Below the pieces are notes generated by a model. It was given only the letters and a program-made list of their open reading frames with translations, was not told the origin of the DNA and did not search any database. This document shows, piece after piece, positions 48,363 through 59,239 of a stretch of 64,000 nucleotides of DNA. Every line of letters starts with the position of its first letter. The first letter of the stretch is position 1. Position numbers and translations under genes: made by a program. The stretch is from Dallia pectoralis (lineage: Eukaryota; Chordata; Actinopteri; Esociformes; Umbridae). The stretch is taken from NCBI GenBank assembly GCA_029465975.1, contig CM055749.1:11993071-12057070 (forward strand), in the 5' to 3' direction.

Positions 48363-49254
48363 TTTCAAACCTAATGACTTTTGAATACAACATTCAAACA
48401 TCCTTCATATAGGAGGGGAAAAAACATACAATATAATCCTAGTAATAATTATTTTACACCGTGTTGTGATAAAATAGAAAAAAAAAGTTTCACTTTTTTG
48501 AACACCAATGAAAAAAAGAAAAACAATCAATTTGGCAAACAACGCTGGTTCTGCCTTGGCCTCCATTAGTTGTTGACTATACAGTAAGAGAGAGGTGGGT
48601 TGGACGGCCATGAGGCTTGCGGGACCATATGGGTTTGGGCTCTGTCACTTCCTCTCTCTATTACTTAGTCCTCTTCCTCTCTGCCAGCCCAGTCAAGGTA
48701 GAACTCCCTAAATAACACCTGTCTTGTGCTCACTCAGAGGTACTGGCCGGCGCTCACAACACATGGGCTTCACAGCGACACGTACGGGACTGAACAACGC
48801 TCCCCCATGTGCTGCCTGATCTGGGGTTGGAGTGGGGCTGTTCCCTGGCTGAGGTCGGGACACCTTCACAGGATTCGCGGAGCCTTTCCACTGGCGGAGA
48901 AATCGGTCACGGTACTAAAACGGTTCAAGAGATCAGGCTATCGTTTCAGTCTTTTTGCTCATTATATAGTCTCATATTTCTTTGGGTGTTATGATTGAAC
49001 AGAATCGAATACTTTTTTGTTTTATTTATTGTACGAGTTCGATACTACATTCCCCTTAGATCACTGAGTTCCGCAGAGCTGGCACGGTTATCGGGCGTCT
49101 GCTAATACTTAGGTGTTTCTCGACGGGTTTGTTTTTCGGGTTGTGTGGTGGAGGATATCAGGATGAATCGGTTCTGTCCAGTGAGGGGGGGGTGTGGGTT
49201 GTAGGGGTGATTGGCCACGTGTGGCTAGTCCCTGTCCTTTCCCAGAGTCCCACT
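45382..49254 (-). other. kctd15: 3'UTR of the KCTD gene (inferred)
   Basis: Long AT-rich stretch 3' of the stop codon on the - strand, with no mobile element recognised and one (CT)n run at 48322-48359. KCTD1/15 transcripts are known for long 3'UTRs. The far end is uncertain, and several alternative signals could be used. Confidence 0.45.
48322..48359 (+). repeat. (CT)n microsatellite
   Basis: A pure CT run of about 38 bp. Confidence 0.97.
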
Positions 49255-49413
49255 CTAGTCCAGGGGCTCCTGTTTTATTCTGATGGGGGTGTTCATGGAC
49301 ATACTCCGTCGGTCCTCACGGCACAGCACATACTCGCTGAACTGGGAGGAGTCTACCCCGCCGCCGCAGGACGCTGCCACACTGAAACCCTTCTGGAAAA
49401 GACGCTCTAAAAC
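49255..49413 (-). CDS. kctd15: KCTD1/KCTD15-family protein, last coding exon
   Basis: Encodes the final 52 residues and stop. It begins VLERLFQKGFSVAASCGGG, continues DSSQFSEYVLCREDRR and ends IRIKQEPLD, the family's invariant C-terminus; IKQE is a SUMO-acceptor consensus, and Kctd15 is known to be sumoylated there. The exon begins in phase 0 after acceptor tccctgcag (49419-49414) and matches the donor of the exon at 55292. LFQ, SVAAS and LCRE are what I remember for KCTD15; KCTD1 has LQQRGFEI and LRRE. These proteins repress AP-2 and limit neural crest formation. Confidence 0.95.
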   Translation of the reverse strand, partial: VLERLFQKGFSVAASCGGGVDSSQFSEYVLCREDRRSMSMNTPIRIKQEPLD

Positions 49414-50507
49414 CTGCAGGGACGAAACAACAACAGAGGTTTAATCATTCACTCGTCAGACTACGTTAACACCTGAGACGGCAAGTAGAATTTAAAGCGG
49501 AGTGGCTAGAAAAATGTCCCAAGATTCAACGTGAACGTATTAATAATACACTCCAGCTAACTTCCAGCCCCCATGGTTAATCATTTACTGGTGATGAGTG
49601 ACGCATAACCTGTCGTTAACCCAAACCTAAAGATGGATGAACGTGTCCCAAGGGCCAGTGGCTCTGTAATGTTCACAGGGTTGAGTAGCGCTTAAGGATC
49701 TGCTGCTGATAATACGAGGGCTTGAGCTCAAAGGGATGTCAGGGGTTCGGGTGTATTAGAGAGTCATCTCTGTGCGTTTGGATCGAGCCGGCTTGAGTTC
49801 TGAACATGAAAAGATAACCGGGCTTCTAATTTGAGTAATGAGGCGGGAGGGGTTGAGGAGTGGGGCTGTGGCCTGAAAGAAACTTGGAGCTATAAGGAGC
49901 TGTAAGCGATGCATGGTGAATGAGGAAGAGGGGAAATGTGCCCCTGACTGGGTAATGGAGCTGGAGGGAGAGAGCTGAGATGTGAGGCATGGATGCACGT
50001 TAGTGAGGCTCAGATAGGCTTTTTCATCTCCTGTAATCTTCCTGTTTTTTTTTTAGGAGAGTGGGTATCTCTGAATCCCAATATGAGGAGTTCTGTATAT
50101 TTACTTATACTCCAGTTCATTTAATAGAGTGTTGCAGCGCATGGAAATGAAAGGTCTTGCTCAGGGCTACTCTTCCTCCCTATGCTGGCAGATATGAAAC
50201 CAGAGACGGAGCTCACGCATACATGCTTCGCCTGTTGCCAATACACACAAACAGTGAAAGTGGCCTCTCTAATTGCAAGAGTGGTGGCCACATTGGAGGG
50301 CTAAAGTGGGGCAATTAGTCCCGTGGGTTGAGCCATAGTTGAGCCATAGTCTCTCCAGTCTGGTGTTCAGGGTGCCTGCTGAGGAATTCACAGATCAAAC
50401 AGGCCGATAGGACTTGTTAAACAGTCCTGCTCAAGTATTAATGACGGCTTTAAACACCCCACTCCCTTCACCCCCTCCCCAGATACAAATCCCAAGCTGA
50501 GAGTGCG

Positions 50508-50578
50508 TTCTAAGTGGCATACTATTCCAGAGCAGTTTACTATGTAGGGCGTAGGGCACCATTTAGGACGCGGAGGGC
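50508..50578. mobile_element. Short hAT-like miniature inverted-repeat element
   Basis: 'gcgttctaagtggca' near 50510 and the inverted 'ggcaccatttaggacgc' near 50556-50573 form imperfect terminal repeats around a 'ctattcc...tactatgtaggg' interior. This resembles the very common short elements of salmonid and pike genomes ('tgtcccaaatggcaccctattcc'). Target duplications were not resolved. Confidence 0.6.
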
Positions 50579-52175
50579 GATTACAAGTTGGGCTGGAGCA
50601 TTATGCTTCTCGCTCCCAGTAAGGACCACTAACTCTAATAATGATGACAACGCCCCTCTTACCCTCTACTCTCTCTTCTCTCCCCTCTGGAGCTCTGTGA
50701 CGATGATGGAGTCAGTAATTTGTGGGAAAGTGAGGCAGCAGAAGGCTGATGGTGAGTTTAAGAGAGGCACTAATTAAGAGACCTGCCGAAGCATCGAACG
50801 AACACTCCCCAAATCCAAGACAGACAATGTAGAAGGGTAACGATTATGGAAATTATATTACACTCCCTGCTTTGATCATTGCATCACATTGCATTTTCCC
50901 TCCATAATTTTTTAACATATGTGGGACTCTGTCATGTTAGGCAGCGTATTTGGTCACAAAGCAGAATAGGGATGATCAATTAAGATACTTTTAATTAAAA
51001 AACATTGATAATTAGTTAATTACTACCGTGTTAATAAATTGCATTTCACTTACAAATATATGTTTAATATCAACAAATATTGAACTATAAGTCAAAATGG
51101 CAAATTTCTCAAGGCTTTAATGGTATTTAGTTTTGCTGCAAAAAAGAGAAGTAGAACCAAAAGACTATTCAACAGAACCTCATTTCATCACCTTCATGCA
51201 CGTAGCGTAGCACACTAAACTATTTAACTGTTGTTGGCGGGTGGACACGGCTCCAGATCAACCACTGTCACATTCACCCCCCTCTCTACCTCATACAGGG
51301 ACATCCCAGACCTGCCACTCAAACTCGGGGTCGCCATGGGGATGAGCAGGGGATATGTATCAAGCTCGCGTGGCTAACCTCCGCTAGCAGAGACAGCAGA
51401 GAAGACGTGAGGCAGGAATCAAAGTGAATGAGCCTTATGGCTGGAAACAGAGCGTGATACAATATTGATGGCCAATGGAGGGCACACTCACCAAAGCAAG
51501 CACAAATACATCACACACACACACCAGAGCACAAATGCATCACACACACCTCCACTGAACTCAGGGAATGTGGCTGAGTGTGAGTGACAGGTAAGACAAA
51601 CTGATATGAGTATAATTAATGCAGCGCTGCACTGAGGATGCGTTACTTTGTTTAACTATACATGGCCTTTAACATGTGACATCCTGCCATTTCATCTTCA
51701 TTATCCGATTAATCTGCAACTGAACACCCATTAGGAAGTGTCTGACTGTCGTGACTGAGGAGATATAAACAAGAAATTATTGTAGGTAAAACTTGTGACA
51801 AGGAAATTCAAGTTCCATTTTGAGGCAACAGATTACCTGAGAGAAAAGTTCAAATGCTATCTAGATGCTGTTATTCCAGATGTCTGATTGTTCTGGTTGT
51901 AATGCGTTATCTAGTGAGTGCATGTGTGAAGCGTTTGGGGTTTGGGACCAGTCATGTTCCCCTGTAGCCTGCCAGGCCAATACAGATTGATAGACTGTGT
52001 GACAGGTCAGACAGTGTCCCTGGCCTTGGCAGCCCTGGCAGTGACAGGAAGGGGGACAAGGGCCCTGTCTCAGAGTAGTGCTGCTGTCAGGGTGATGAAG
52101 GAACGTTTGGATTTGGGCTGATCACAGTGCTCCATCACCGTGATGTATGGAGCAGTGTACTGGACGGCAGCAACC

Positions 52176-52335
52176 AAATGTGTGTGTGTGTGTGTGTGTG
52201 TTGGGAGGGGTCTTTAGCCTGGTGTATGTGTGTGTGTTGGGAGGGGTCTTTAGCCTGGTGTATGTGTGTGTATGTGTGTTGGGAGGGGTCTTTAGCCTTG
52301 TGTATGTGTGTGTATTTGTGTGTATGTGTTTTGTC
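52176..52335 (+). repeat. GT-rich minisatellite, 3 units
   Basis: ttgggaggggtctttagcct recurs at 52201, 52237 and 52279, each followed by a tgtatgtgtg stretch of different length. Confidence 0.9.
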
Positions 52336-53286
52336 TGGTGTGTGCGGTATTTCCGCTTCAGTGTTATTTCCGCTGGCTCTACATGGCAGGGCAGGTGGTT
52401 TGTATTATACCAAACTCTCCTCATGACTGGAGAAATAAATTGTTCACTCATCATGGAGTGGTTGTTTATTGGTTTCCTCTCACATTTCAGTTGGTAACAC
52501 TTTATTTATTACACTTTCTGAGTATGTAAAGGCATAAATAAATAAATGCAATGGTACATTATTTCAATTGCGGCTTTTAAAATATTTCTCGCATCACACA
52601 CGCAGCCCATCTTTAAGTATAGAGTCTCCTCAAACTCTGATATTAAAAGTTTCAATACCTAAAAGCTATGATTGGATTGATTCCCAAAGGCTTAATTTAA
52701 TAAAACCTGCGTGATTAAATCTGTCTCATTGAATTGCCAGTTATAACACAGTCTCTACGTTCCCATTGGTTGAATTAACTCACGGATTGGTGTTTGGCAC
52801 AGTACACAATCATACCGCCACTACGAAGACTGGAAATGAACGGTGCCATGACATTGCCTTCAAGTGTGATCTGGGATTTTTGTGTGAGAAACTTGTCTGG
52901 TGATATTATTGGGCTTTAGCACCATGTGGAGGCCTGGAAGCAAGAGGGAAGGGTGTGTTACGCTTTGTCTTCTCTCACAACTGCAGGGAACAGGGTGAAC
53001 GGCACAACTTCTCCAAAAAGCTAAAGCTGGTGGTAGTGGGTGGCTTCACTCTATATTTGACTAAAACTAGAGTTTCTTTTGTGTCTTTCTTTTACTGTGG
53101 CCAGGGTGTGGTTGCTTTTCCACTTTCCACCAAGTCTGTAATTAGATCACAGACACATTGTCTCGGCACGTAAGATGAGAATTATTCTCATAACCTTCTC
53201 ATACTTTCACGCAATAATGACACTAGACATAATGTTGTTTAGAAAAATCTCCCCTTGCACCAGAGAAACACCTCCATCTGCTCTGA

Positions 53287-53345
53287 GTGTGTGTGTGTGT
53301 GTGTGTGTGTGTGTATCTGTGTGTGTTTGTGTGTATGTGTTTGCA
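53287..53345 (+). repeat. (GT)n microsatellite
   Basis: GT run with a few interruptions (gtatctgt, gtttgt, gtatgt). It explains the Thr/His-rich frames on the - strand. Confidence 0.95.
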
Positions 53346-53552
53346 GTATGTCTTAAAGTGGCAAGCCCAATAAGAGACAGAGCCCTGCCACGAACAACGC
53401 CTATCCATCTGGACAAAGGCCATATGCTGAGACAAAAACCCTAAAGAGCCTCTCTGTGTTCTTCATTTACTAATAGTAACATCCCAAACAAGAAAACCCT
53501 TAAGAGAAGATCTACTTTCTGTTACTGCCAAGTCATTGACACACTGTCTCTG

Positions 53553-53730
53553 TCCCAAATGGCATCCTATTTCCTGCATAGCCCACTACTTTGACCACGG
53601 AAAAGGCCTTCGGTCGGGTGCCTTCTCCCAGCGTTGAGATGAGCAGGAACCGTTCTGTGTTATTGCTCATTTGGTGCACTGCACCAGGGCACTAAGAAGG
53701 GAATGGTATATAATTTGGGATCTAGATGCT
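53553..53730. mobile_element. hAT-like miniature inverted-repeat element
   Basis: Starts tcccaaatggcatcctattt and ends with the imperfect inverse gaatggtatataatttggga, with 'gcccactactttgacca' inside. This is the classic pattern of the short salmonid/esocid elements, here decayed. No coding capacity. Confidence 0.65.
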
Positions 53731-54276
53731 GGATAATGAGGCTTGTTGAATCTCAGATCAGGAGAGACTCTTTGGGTGAGTTTACACAGGCAGCTCGATT
53801 CAGGTATTTCCGACACTAATTGGTGTTTTGACTAATCATATCTGCACTGAGAAAGTTCTGATGTGGTTGGAGTCCGATGGGAAAGCTCCTTATAAAGACC
53901 CAAAACAGACTAGGAGGGACGGCACTAACTCACTTAGAATAGGATGTATGAGACACACTGTGACCAGACTCAGCTGTAAACAGAGTGGGAAAATGTTGTG
54001 TTAGTTGATGCGGCCAATTAATTATATTGCAAGCCATTTAAAAATCTATAAAAGAAGTATAAACCGGTTTAGGCTGTTTGAGAAATTGTAAGTATGGTAT
54101 TAAAAAATGCAATACATGTATTTCAATTGCCATGGGCGATGTTATATTGGAGTCTTTTTAAAAAGAGGAGCTGTGTCTTAAAAATGAGTAAAGCGTAAAT
54201 TATGCATATAATTTTTTTCACTTCGTATTTTTCCCCTTTTCATTTTGAAAGAAGAAAACATGGCCTCAGCTCAGAC

Positions 54277-54660
54277 AGACAGTAAAGAGGACCACAAGGC
54301 TTTGTCCTGCTGCTCAGAGTGACAGTAAAGAGGAGACAGGTCTTTGTCCTGCTGCTCAGAGTGACAGTAAAGAGGAGACAGGTCTTTGTCCTGCTACTCA
54401 GAGTGACAGTAAAGAGGACACAGATATTTGTCCTGCTACTCAGAGTGACAGTAAAGAGGACACAGATCTTTGTCCTGCTACTCAGAGTGACAGTAAAGAA
54501 GTCACAGGTCTTTGTCCTGCTACTCAGACTGACAGTAAAGAGGACACAGGTCTTTGTCCTGCTACTCAGACAGACAGTAAAGAGGACACAGGTCTTTGTC
54601 CTGCTACTCAGACAGACAGTAAAGAGGACACAGGTCTTTGTCCTGCTACTCCGGCTGGCA
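54277..54660 (+). repeat. 42-bp minisatellite, about 9 units
   Basis: The unit is gacagtaaagaggacacagg plus tctttgtcctgctactcaga and gt. The first unit has an extra base, so the + frame that is open through the other units is shifted there. The frame codes SDSKEDTGLCPATQ repeats and runs on into a hydrophobic tail, ending at 54813-54815. No start codon or convincing splice site links it to a gene. Confidence 0.92.
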
Positions 54661-55009
54661 GCAGCAGCCCTAGAGGTGGTCTCTCACATTGGCAGGAGGG
54701 CATTGGAGGTGTCAGAGCTGAGTGCCTGGCTGGCGTGTTGGGGGGAGTGTGCTTGGCTCTGGGTGTTGTAGGAGGCTCCTCTCTGTGTTGGTCTGTGTAT
54801 GGCTATAGGCACTGAGCTGCTGGTACAGAGCTGTGGAGGTGGTAGGCTGATGTGTGCGGTTAGAGTGGCTTCTGAGAGGGAAGTGTAAGGACCGGTTGTG
54901 AGAGGGGCCTGTCAATATCTCTGAACACCTCCAACTAATGTTGTCTAGGGTACATCGGCAACAAATAATGTCCTGTCTCTAAACATGGTATTTTCAGTGG
55001 ATTTCTTTC

Positions 55010-55291
55010 TGGTTATGTGTTATCGGTTGGTTATGTGTTGGTTATATGTTGGTAATGTGTTGGTTATATGTTGGTAATGTGTTGGTTATGTGTTGGTTAT
55101 ATGTTGGTTATGTATTGGTTACATGCTGGTTATATATTGTTTATGTGTTAGTTATTTGTTGGTAATGTATTGGTTATATGTTGGTTATGTGTTGGTTGTG
55201 TGTTGGTTGTGTGTTGGTTGTGTGTTGGTTATGTGTTGGTTATGTGTTGGTTGTGTGTTGGTTGTGTGTTGGTTGTGTGTTGGTTGTTTAC
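55010..55291 (-). repeat. ~11-bp (TTGGTTATGTG-type) array abutting the KCTD 5' splice site
   Basis: Tandem gttggttatgtg/gttggttgtgt words end directly at tttac (55286-55290), the complement of the gtaaac donor. On the transcript the intron therefore opens with about 280 bases of repeated acaaccaacac. The word length varies between 10 and 12 and the copies nearest the exon are the most regular. Confidence 0.9.
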
Positions 55292-55597
55292 CTGGACGGA
55301 GTTGAGCCTGCAGTAACCGTTTAGGGGGAAACGTATAACATGTGTGGGGTCCTGGTTCCAGCCGGCGTTCACTGAGTTGCACATGACGTCTCCGGTCTCA
55401 GGGAAGATCTCCTCGATGAGCACCTTCTCCCCGCTGAGGGCGATCCTCTCCCCGAGGTCAGGGGTCACCCGCACCACCAGGCAGTCACAGGGCTGGGCTG
55501 TCCTGCGCTGCTCTCGCTCAAGCTTCCAGCGCTCCAGCTCCTTGATCATGGGAGACAGCTGGTAGTACCGAGCCTCCTCATACAGGAGGTGGAAGTC
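55292..55597 (-). CDS. kctd15: KCTD1/KCTD15-family protein, exon after the BTB domain
   Basis: This exon encodes 102 residues: DFHLLYEEARYYQLSPM at the end of the BTB region, a charged linker (ELERWKLEREQRR), then PCDCLVVRVTPDLGERIALS and GDVMCNSVNAGWNQDPTHVI, finishing GYCRLNSVQ. It starts in phase 0 after acceptor cccatgcag and ends at CAG|gtaaac. The family forms pentamers through the BTB domain and binds AP-2 factors. Residues CDCLVVRVT, NQDPTH and YCRLNSV match my memory of KCTD15; KCTD1 has CECLVVRVA, NHDSTH and YCHLNSV. The BTB-coding exon lies beyond position 64000 or was not recognised. ATG at 55601-55603 belongs to the intron and is not a start. Confidence 0.95.
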
Positions 55598-56163
55598 CTG
55601 CATGGGACATGATGAAAGGCGGTAAGGACTGGAACATAAGTCATTATCATGTCACAACTCTATTATTGTCCCTGTTTGTCCAACACTTCCTGGCATTTCA
55701 AGGTTAAAAATGATCTTTGTTAAACCCACATTGTACATTGAAAAATCTCAGGTTGAAAAATTATTGACTAGTAAACAGGATCTGTCTACAGTTGTTTACA
55801 AGCAGGAGCTGTTTAGAAAAAAATGCATGTGTTGTTTTTTAATTGCCAGTACCACAACCAAGCAAGCATACCATCATGGCCACCTAATCTTTACCAGCTT
55901 CCATTTGTCTCATTCATCCTTTCTCCCCAGGTCACTATGAATTATACTGTGATCTCTGACCTGGTCAAAGTAAAGGTAAATAAAAAAAACACAAATGCAT
56001 TCCTGTGTGCAGACAGACAAACAGTGTAGCTGTAGCAGATTGCCTAGCTCCCCCTGGGCGGTGCCTGCTGGGGCCATTTGCCCCTGCGCTCCTGCCTCTA
56101 ATTTCCCACAAGACCAGATGGCACCATCGTTCAACACTACAACTGAAAAAAACAGGAAGACTA
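55598..56163. other. kctd15: KCTD upstream intron, unique part
   Basis: Non-coding sequence 5' of the exon on the - strand. Nothing else recognised. Confidence 0.5.
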
Positions 56164-56907
56164 TGGAAGCTAACAGAGGGGATGTGAGGAGAATATATGT
56201 GTGAGAAGTGAACAGCAGGAAGCTAACAGAGGGGATGTGAGGGGAATATATGTGTGAGAAGTGAACATAAGGAAGCTAACAGAGGGGATGTGAGGAGAAT
56301 ATATGTGTGAGAAGTGAACAGGAGGAAGCTAACAGAGGGGATGTGAGGGGAATATATGTGTGAGAAGTGAACAGGAGGAAGCTAACAGAGGGTATGTGAG
56401 GGGAATATATGTGTGAGAAGTGAACAGGAGGAAGCTAACAGAGGGGATGTGAGGGGAATATATGTGTGAGAAGTGAACAGGAGGAAGCTAACAGAGGGGA
56501 TGTGAGGGGAATATATGTGTGAGAAGTGAACAGGAGGAAGCTAACAGAGGGGATGTGAGGGGAATATATGTGTGAGAAGTGAACAGGAGGAAGCTAACAG
56601 AGGGGATGTGAGGAGAATATATGTGTGAGAAGTGAACAGGAGGAAGCTAACAGAGGGGATGTGAGGAGAATATATGTGTGAGAAGTGAACAGGAGGAAGC
56701 TAACAGAGGGGATGTGAGGGGAATATATGTGTGAGAAGTGAACAGGAGGAAGCTAACAGAGGGGATGTGAGGGGAATATATGTGTGAGAAGTGAACAGGA
56801 GGAAGCTAACAGAGGGGATGTGAGGAGAATATATGTGTGAGAAGTGAACAGGAGGAAGCTAACAGAGGGGATGTGAGGAGAATATATGTGTGAGAAGTGA
56901 ACAGGAG
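56164..56907 (+). repeat. 53-bp minisatellite, about 14 units
   Basis: The unit includes ggaagctaacagaggggatg, tgaggggaatatatgtgtga and gaagtgaacagga. Only a few variants (gaggaga/gagggga, gcagga, ataagga) are seen, so the copies are nearly identical. Not a multiple of three and without long frames. Confidence 0.95.
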
Positions 56908-57705
56908 GACAACCATAATTCAAGCCAGAGTTGATATTTTAATATACATGTCATGCACATCAAGGGGATTTTAAGGAAATCTAGTCAGTGGGTACTTTTA
57001 AATGCATTACATTAGGTGTGTAAATGTTTCTACACAATCACTATTTTAATTAGATTAACTAATGTTAGTTGTAGCTTTGTTTAACAGTGTAAATAAGGCA
57101 AATGTGGTAGCCCCAGTTTATTTGAGTTTGAATTCCTTTTTATTTGATATATTCCATACATTTTATTTTTGTTTGATACATTTGATATATTTCTGTGTCC
57201 AGATCTAATCATTGTCTAAATGGTAGACTCTGGTTTAACATGTTAATGATTGGAGTGTACTAAACACTTGAAGTGATATTCTGTGTATTGGAGAGATGTC
57301 TGTTTCGTTCTGACTGCATCATCATTGCTGTGGGTGTTGTGTGCTGGGGGTGCTGGGGAACTCAGTTTTCCCTCGCTTCTCCTGAAGACTACTGTGTAGG
57401 GAGTACGGCAGGCCAATAGCAGCAAACAACATATTTATTTACCAGGTCTGTCTCAGTCGAGATAGAAGAAACAGGCACTTTCGAATCTCCTTACATAAAG
57501 AACCTTCTCCTTCTGGGTAATCGGGTACTTTTAACTGTTAGTTAGCATCAACATTTCTACAATATTCTAATGTGTGGCAGTTGACTGTTGACCGCTGACA
57601 TATATTTAGTACCAATGACAGGCAATCATTATCATAAGCCACTAAATGTAACTTGCATATTAATGTCATAATGTTCTAATGAAGAGTTTCATGTTATAAT
57701 GAAGT
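56908..57705. other. Intronic sequence, nothing recognised
   Basis: AT-rich unique DNA between the 53-bp array and the Tc1-like copy B. Confidence 0.4.
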
Positions 57706-57763
57706 GACCGTAAACACCCCTTCATGGCAAAGGTATTCCCAGATGCACTGCACACATTGTTGG

Positions 57764-58548
57764 GGCATGGTTTAGGGAACACATGGTTTAGGGAACTCAT
57801 GGTTTAGGGAACACATGGTTTAAGGAACTCATGGTTTAGGGAACTCATGGTTTAGGGAACACATGGTTTAAGGAACACATGGTTTAGGGAACACATGGTT
57901 TAGGGAACAAATGGTTTAGGGAACACATGGTTTAGGGAACACATGGTTTAGGGAACACATGGTTTATGGAACACATGGTTTAGGGAACACAGGGTTTAGG
58001 GAACACAGGGTTTAGGGAACACATGGTTTAGGGAACACATGATTTAGGGAACACATGATTTAGGGAACACATGATTTAGGGAACACATGGTTTAGGGAAC
58101 ACATGGTTTAGGGAACACAGGGTTTTGGGAACACAGGGTTTAGGGAACACAGGGTTTAGGGAACACAGGGTTCAGGGAACACAGGGTTTAGGGAACACAG
58201 GGTTTAGGGAACACAGGGTTTAGGGAACACATGGTTTAGGGAACACATGGTTTAGGGAACACATGGTTTAGGGAACACATGGTTTATGGAACACATGGTT
58301 TAGGGAACACAGGGTTTAGGGAACACATGGTTTAGGGAACACATGATTTAGGGAACACATGATTTAGGGAACACATGATTTAGGGAACACATGGTTTAGG
58401 GAACACATGGTTTAGGGAACACAGGGTTTAGGGAACACAGGGTTTTGGGAACACATGGTTTAGGGAACACAGGGTTTAGGGAACACAGGGTTCAGGGAAC
58501 ACAGGGTTTAGGGAACACAGGGTTTAGGGAACACAGGGTTTAGGGAAC
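57764..58548 (+). repeat. 16-bp minisatellite, about 49 units, in Tc1-like copy B
   Basis: The unit is acatggtttagggaac with variants acaggg and acatga. It sits where the transposase gene should read roughly 'gaatggtttgaggaacatgac', which it resembles, so it probably arose from that segment. Variant 'tttatgga' recurs at 57963 and 58283 and 'ttcaggg' at 58171 and 58491, exactly 320 bp (20 units) apart in each case, showing a higher-order duplication. Confidence 0.93.
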
Positions 58549-58651
58549 ATGGTAAGAAGCTAAGGTGTTGCCCTGGCATTCAAATGCCCCATGCTTATCT
58601 GTTGGATGTGAGAGACACAATGACTCCACCTCACAACTTACAGGACTCTGT

Positions 58652-59140
58652 GTCTCGGTTCCAGACACCACAGGACACCTACATGGGTCTAATGTCTTGG
58701 TGCCAGATACCACAGGACACCTTCAGGGGTCTACTGTCGAATGTCTTGGGGCCAGATACCACAGGACACCTTCAGGGGTCTACTGTCTAATGTATTGGTG
58801 CCAGATACCACAGGACACCATCAGGGGTCTACTGTCTAATGTCTCGGTTCCAGATATCACAGGACACGTACAGGGGTCTAATGTCTTGGTTCCAGACACC
58901 ACAGGACACCTACATGGGTCTACTGTCTTGGTTCCAGATACCACAGGACACCTACAGGGGTCTACTGTCTAATGTCTCGGTACCAGATACCACAGGACAC
59001 GTACAGGGGTCTAATGTCATGGTTCCAGACACCACAGGACACCTACATGGGTCTACTGTCTTGGTTCCAGACACCACAGGACACCTACATGGGTCTACTG
59101 TCTTGGTTCCAGATACCACAGGACTCCTACAGGGGTCTTG
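58652..59140 (+). repeat. 42/49-bp minisatellite, about 11 units, in Tc1-like copy B
   Basis: Units contain ttccagacaccacaggacac and ctacatgggtctactgtct, with or without an extra 7-bp 'aatgtct'. The core matches the last transposase codons and 3' end of the element ('ccagataccacaggacacctt'). The 42-bp units maintain short false frames. Confidence 0.92.
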
Positions 59141-59239
59141 TAGAGTCCATGCGTCTGTGGGCCAGTGCTGTTAAAGCAACTCGTGGAGGACCAACGGCAA
59201 ATTAGACAGGTGGTCATAATGTTTTGGCTCGGCAGTGTA

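Larger units (their letters stand above)
49414..55291 (-). other. kctd15: Intron of the KCTD gene (5.9 kb)
   Basis: From donor CAG|gtaaac at 55291 to acceptor ctgcag at 49414, phase 0 on both sides. It contains two hAT-like miniature elements, GT-rich repeats, a 42-bp minisatellite and an 11-bp-type array beginning at the donor. No further exon was recognised. Confidence 0.85.
57706..59239 (+). mobile_element. Tc1-like transposon copy B, 5'-truncated, with two internal minisatellites
   Basis: Sequence colinear with the second half of a fish Tc1-like transposase gene can be followed: 'acaccccttcatggcaaaggtattccc' (57715-57740), 'cactgcacacattgtt' (57746-57761), then a 16-bp array, 'aaggtgttgccctggc' (58562-58577), 'cacctcacaacttacaggact' (58627-58647), then a 42/49-bp array, 'cttgtagagtccatgcgtct' (59138-59157), and the terminal repeat ggtcataatgttttggctcggcagtgta (59212-59239). 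No functional frame remains. Confidence 0.82.

Noticed and set aside
55229..55603. Start codon at 55603 for a 124-codon KCTD protein
   Set aside because: The ATG is part of the acceptor sequence cccatgcag, and the 3' end of that frame reads through the donor into the intron repeat. The true exon is 55597-55292.
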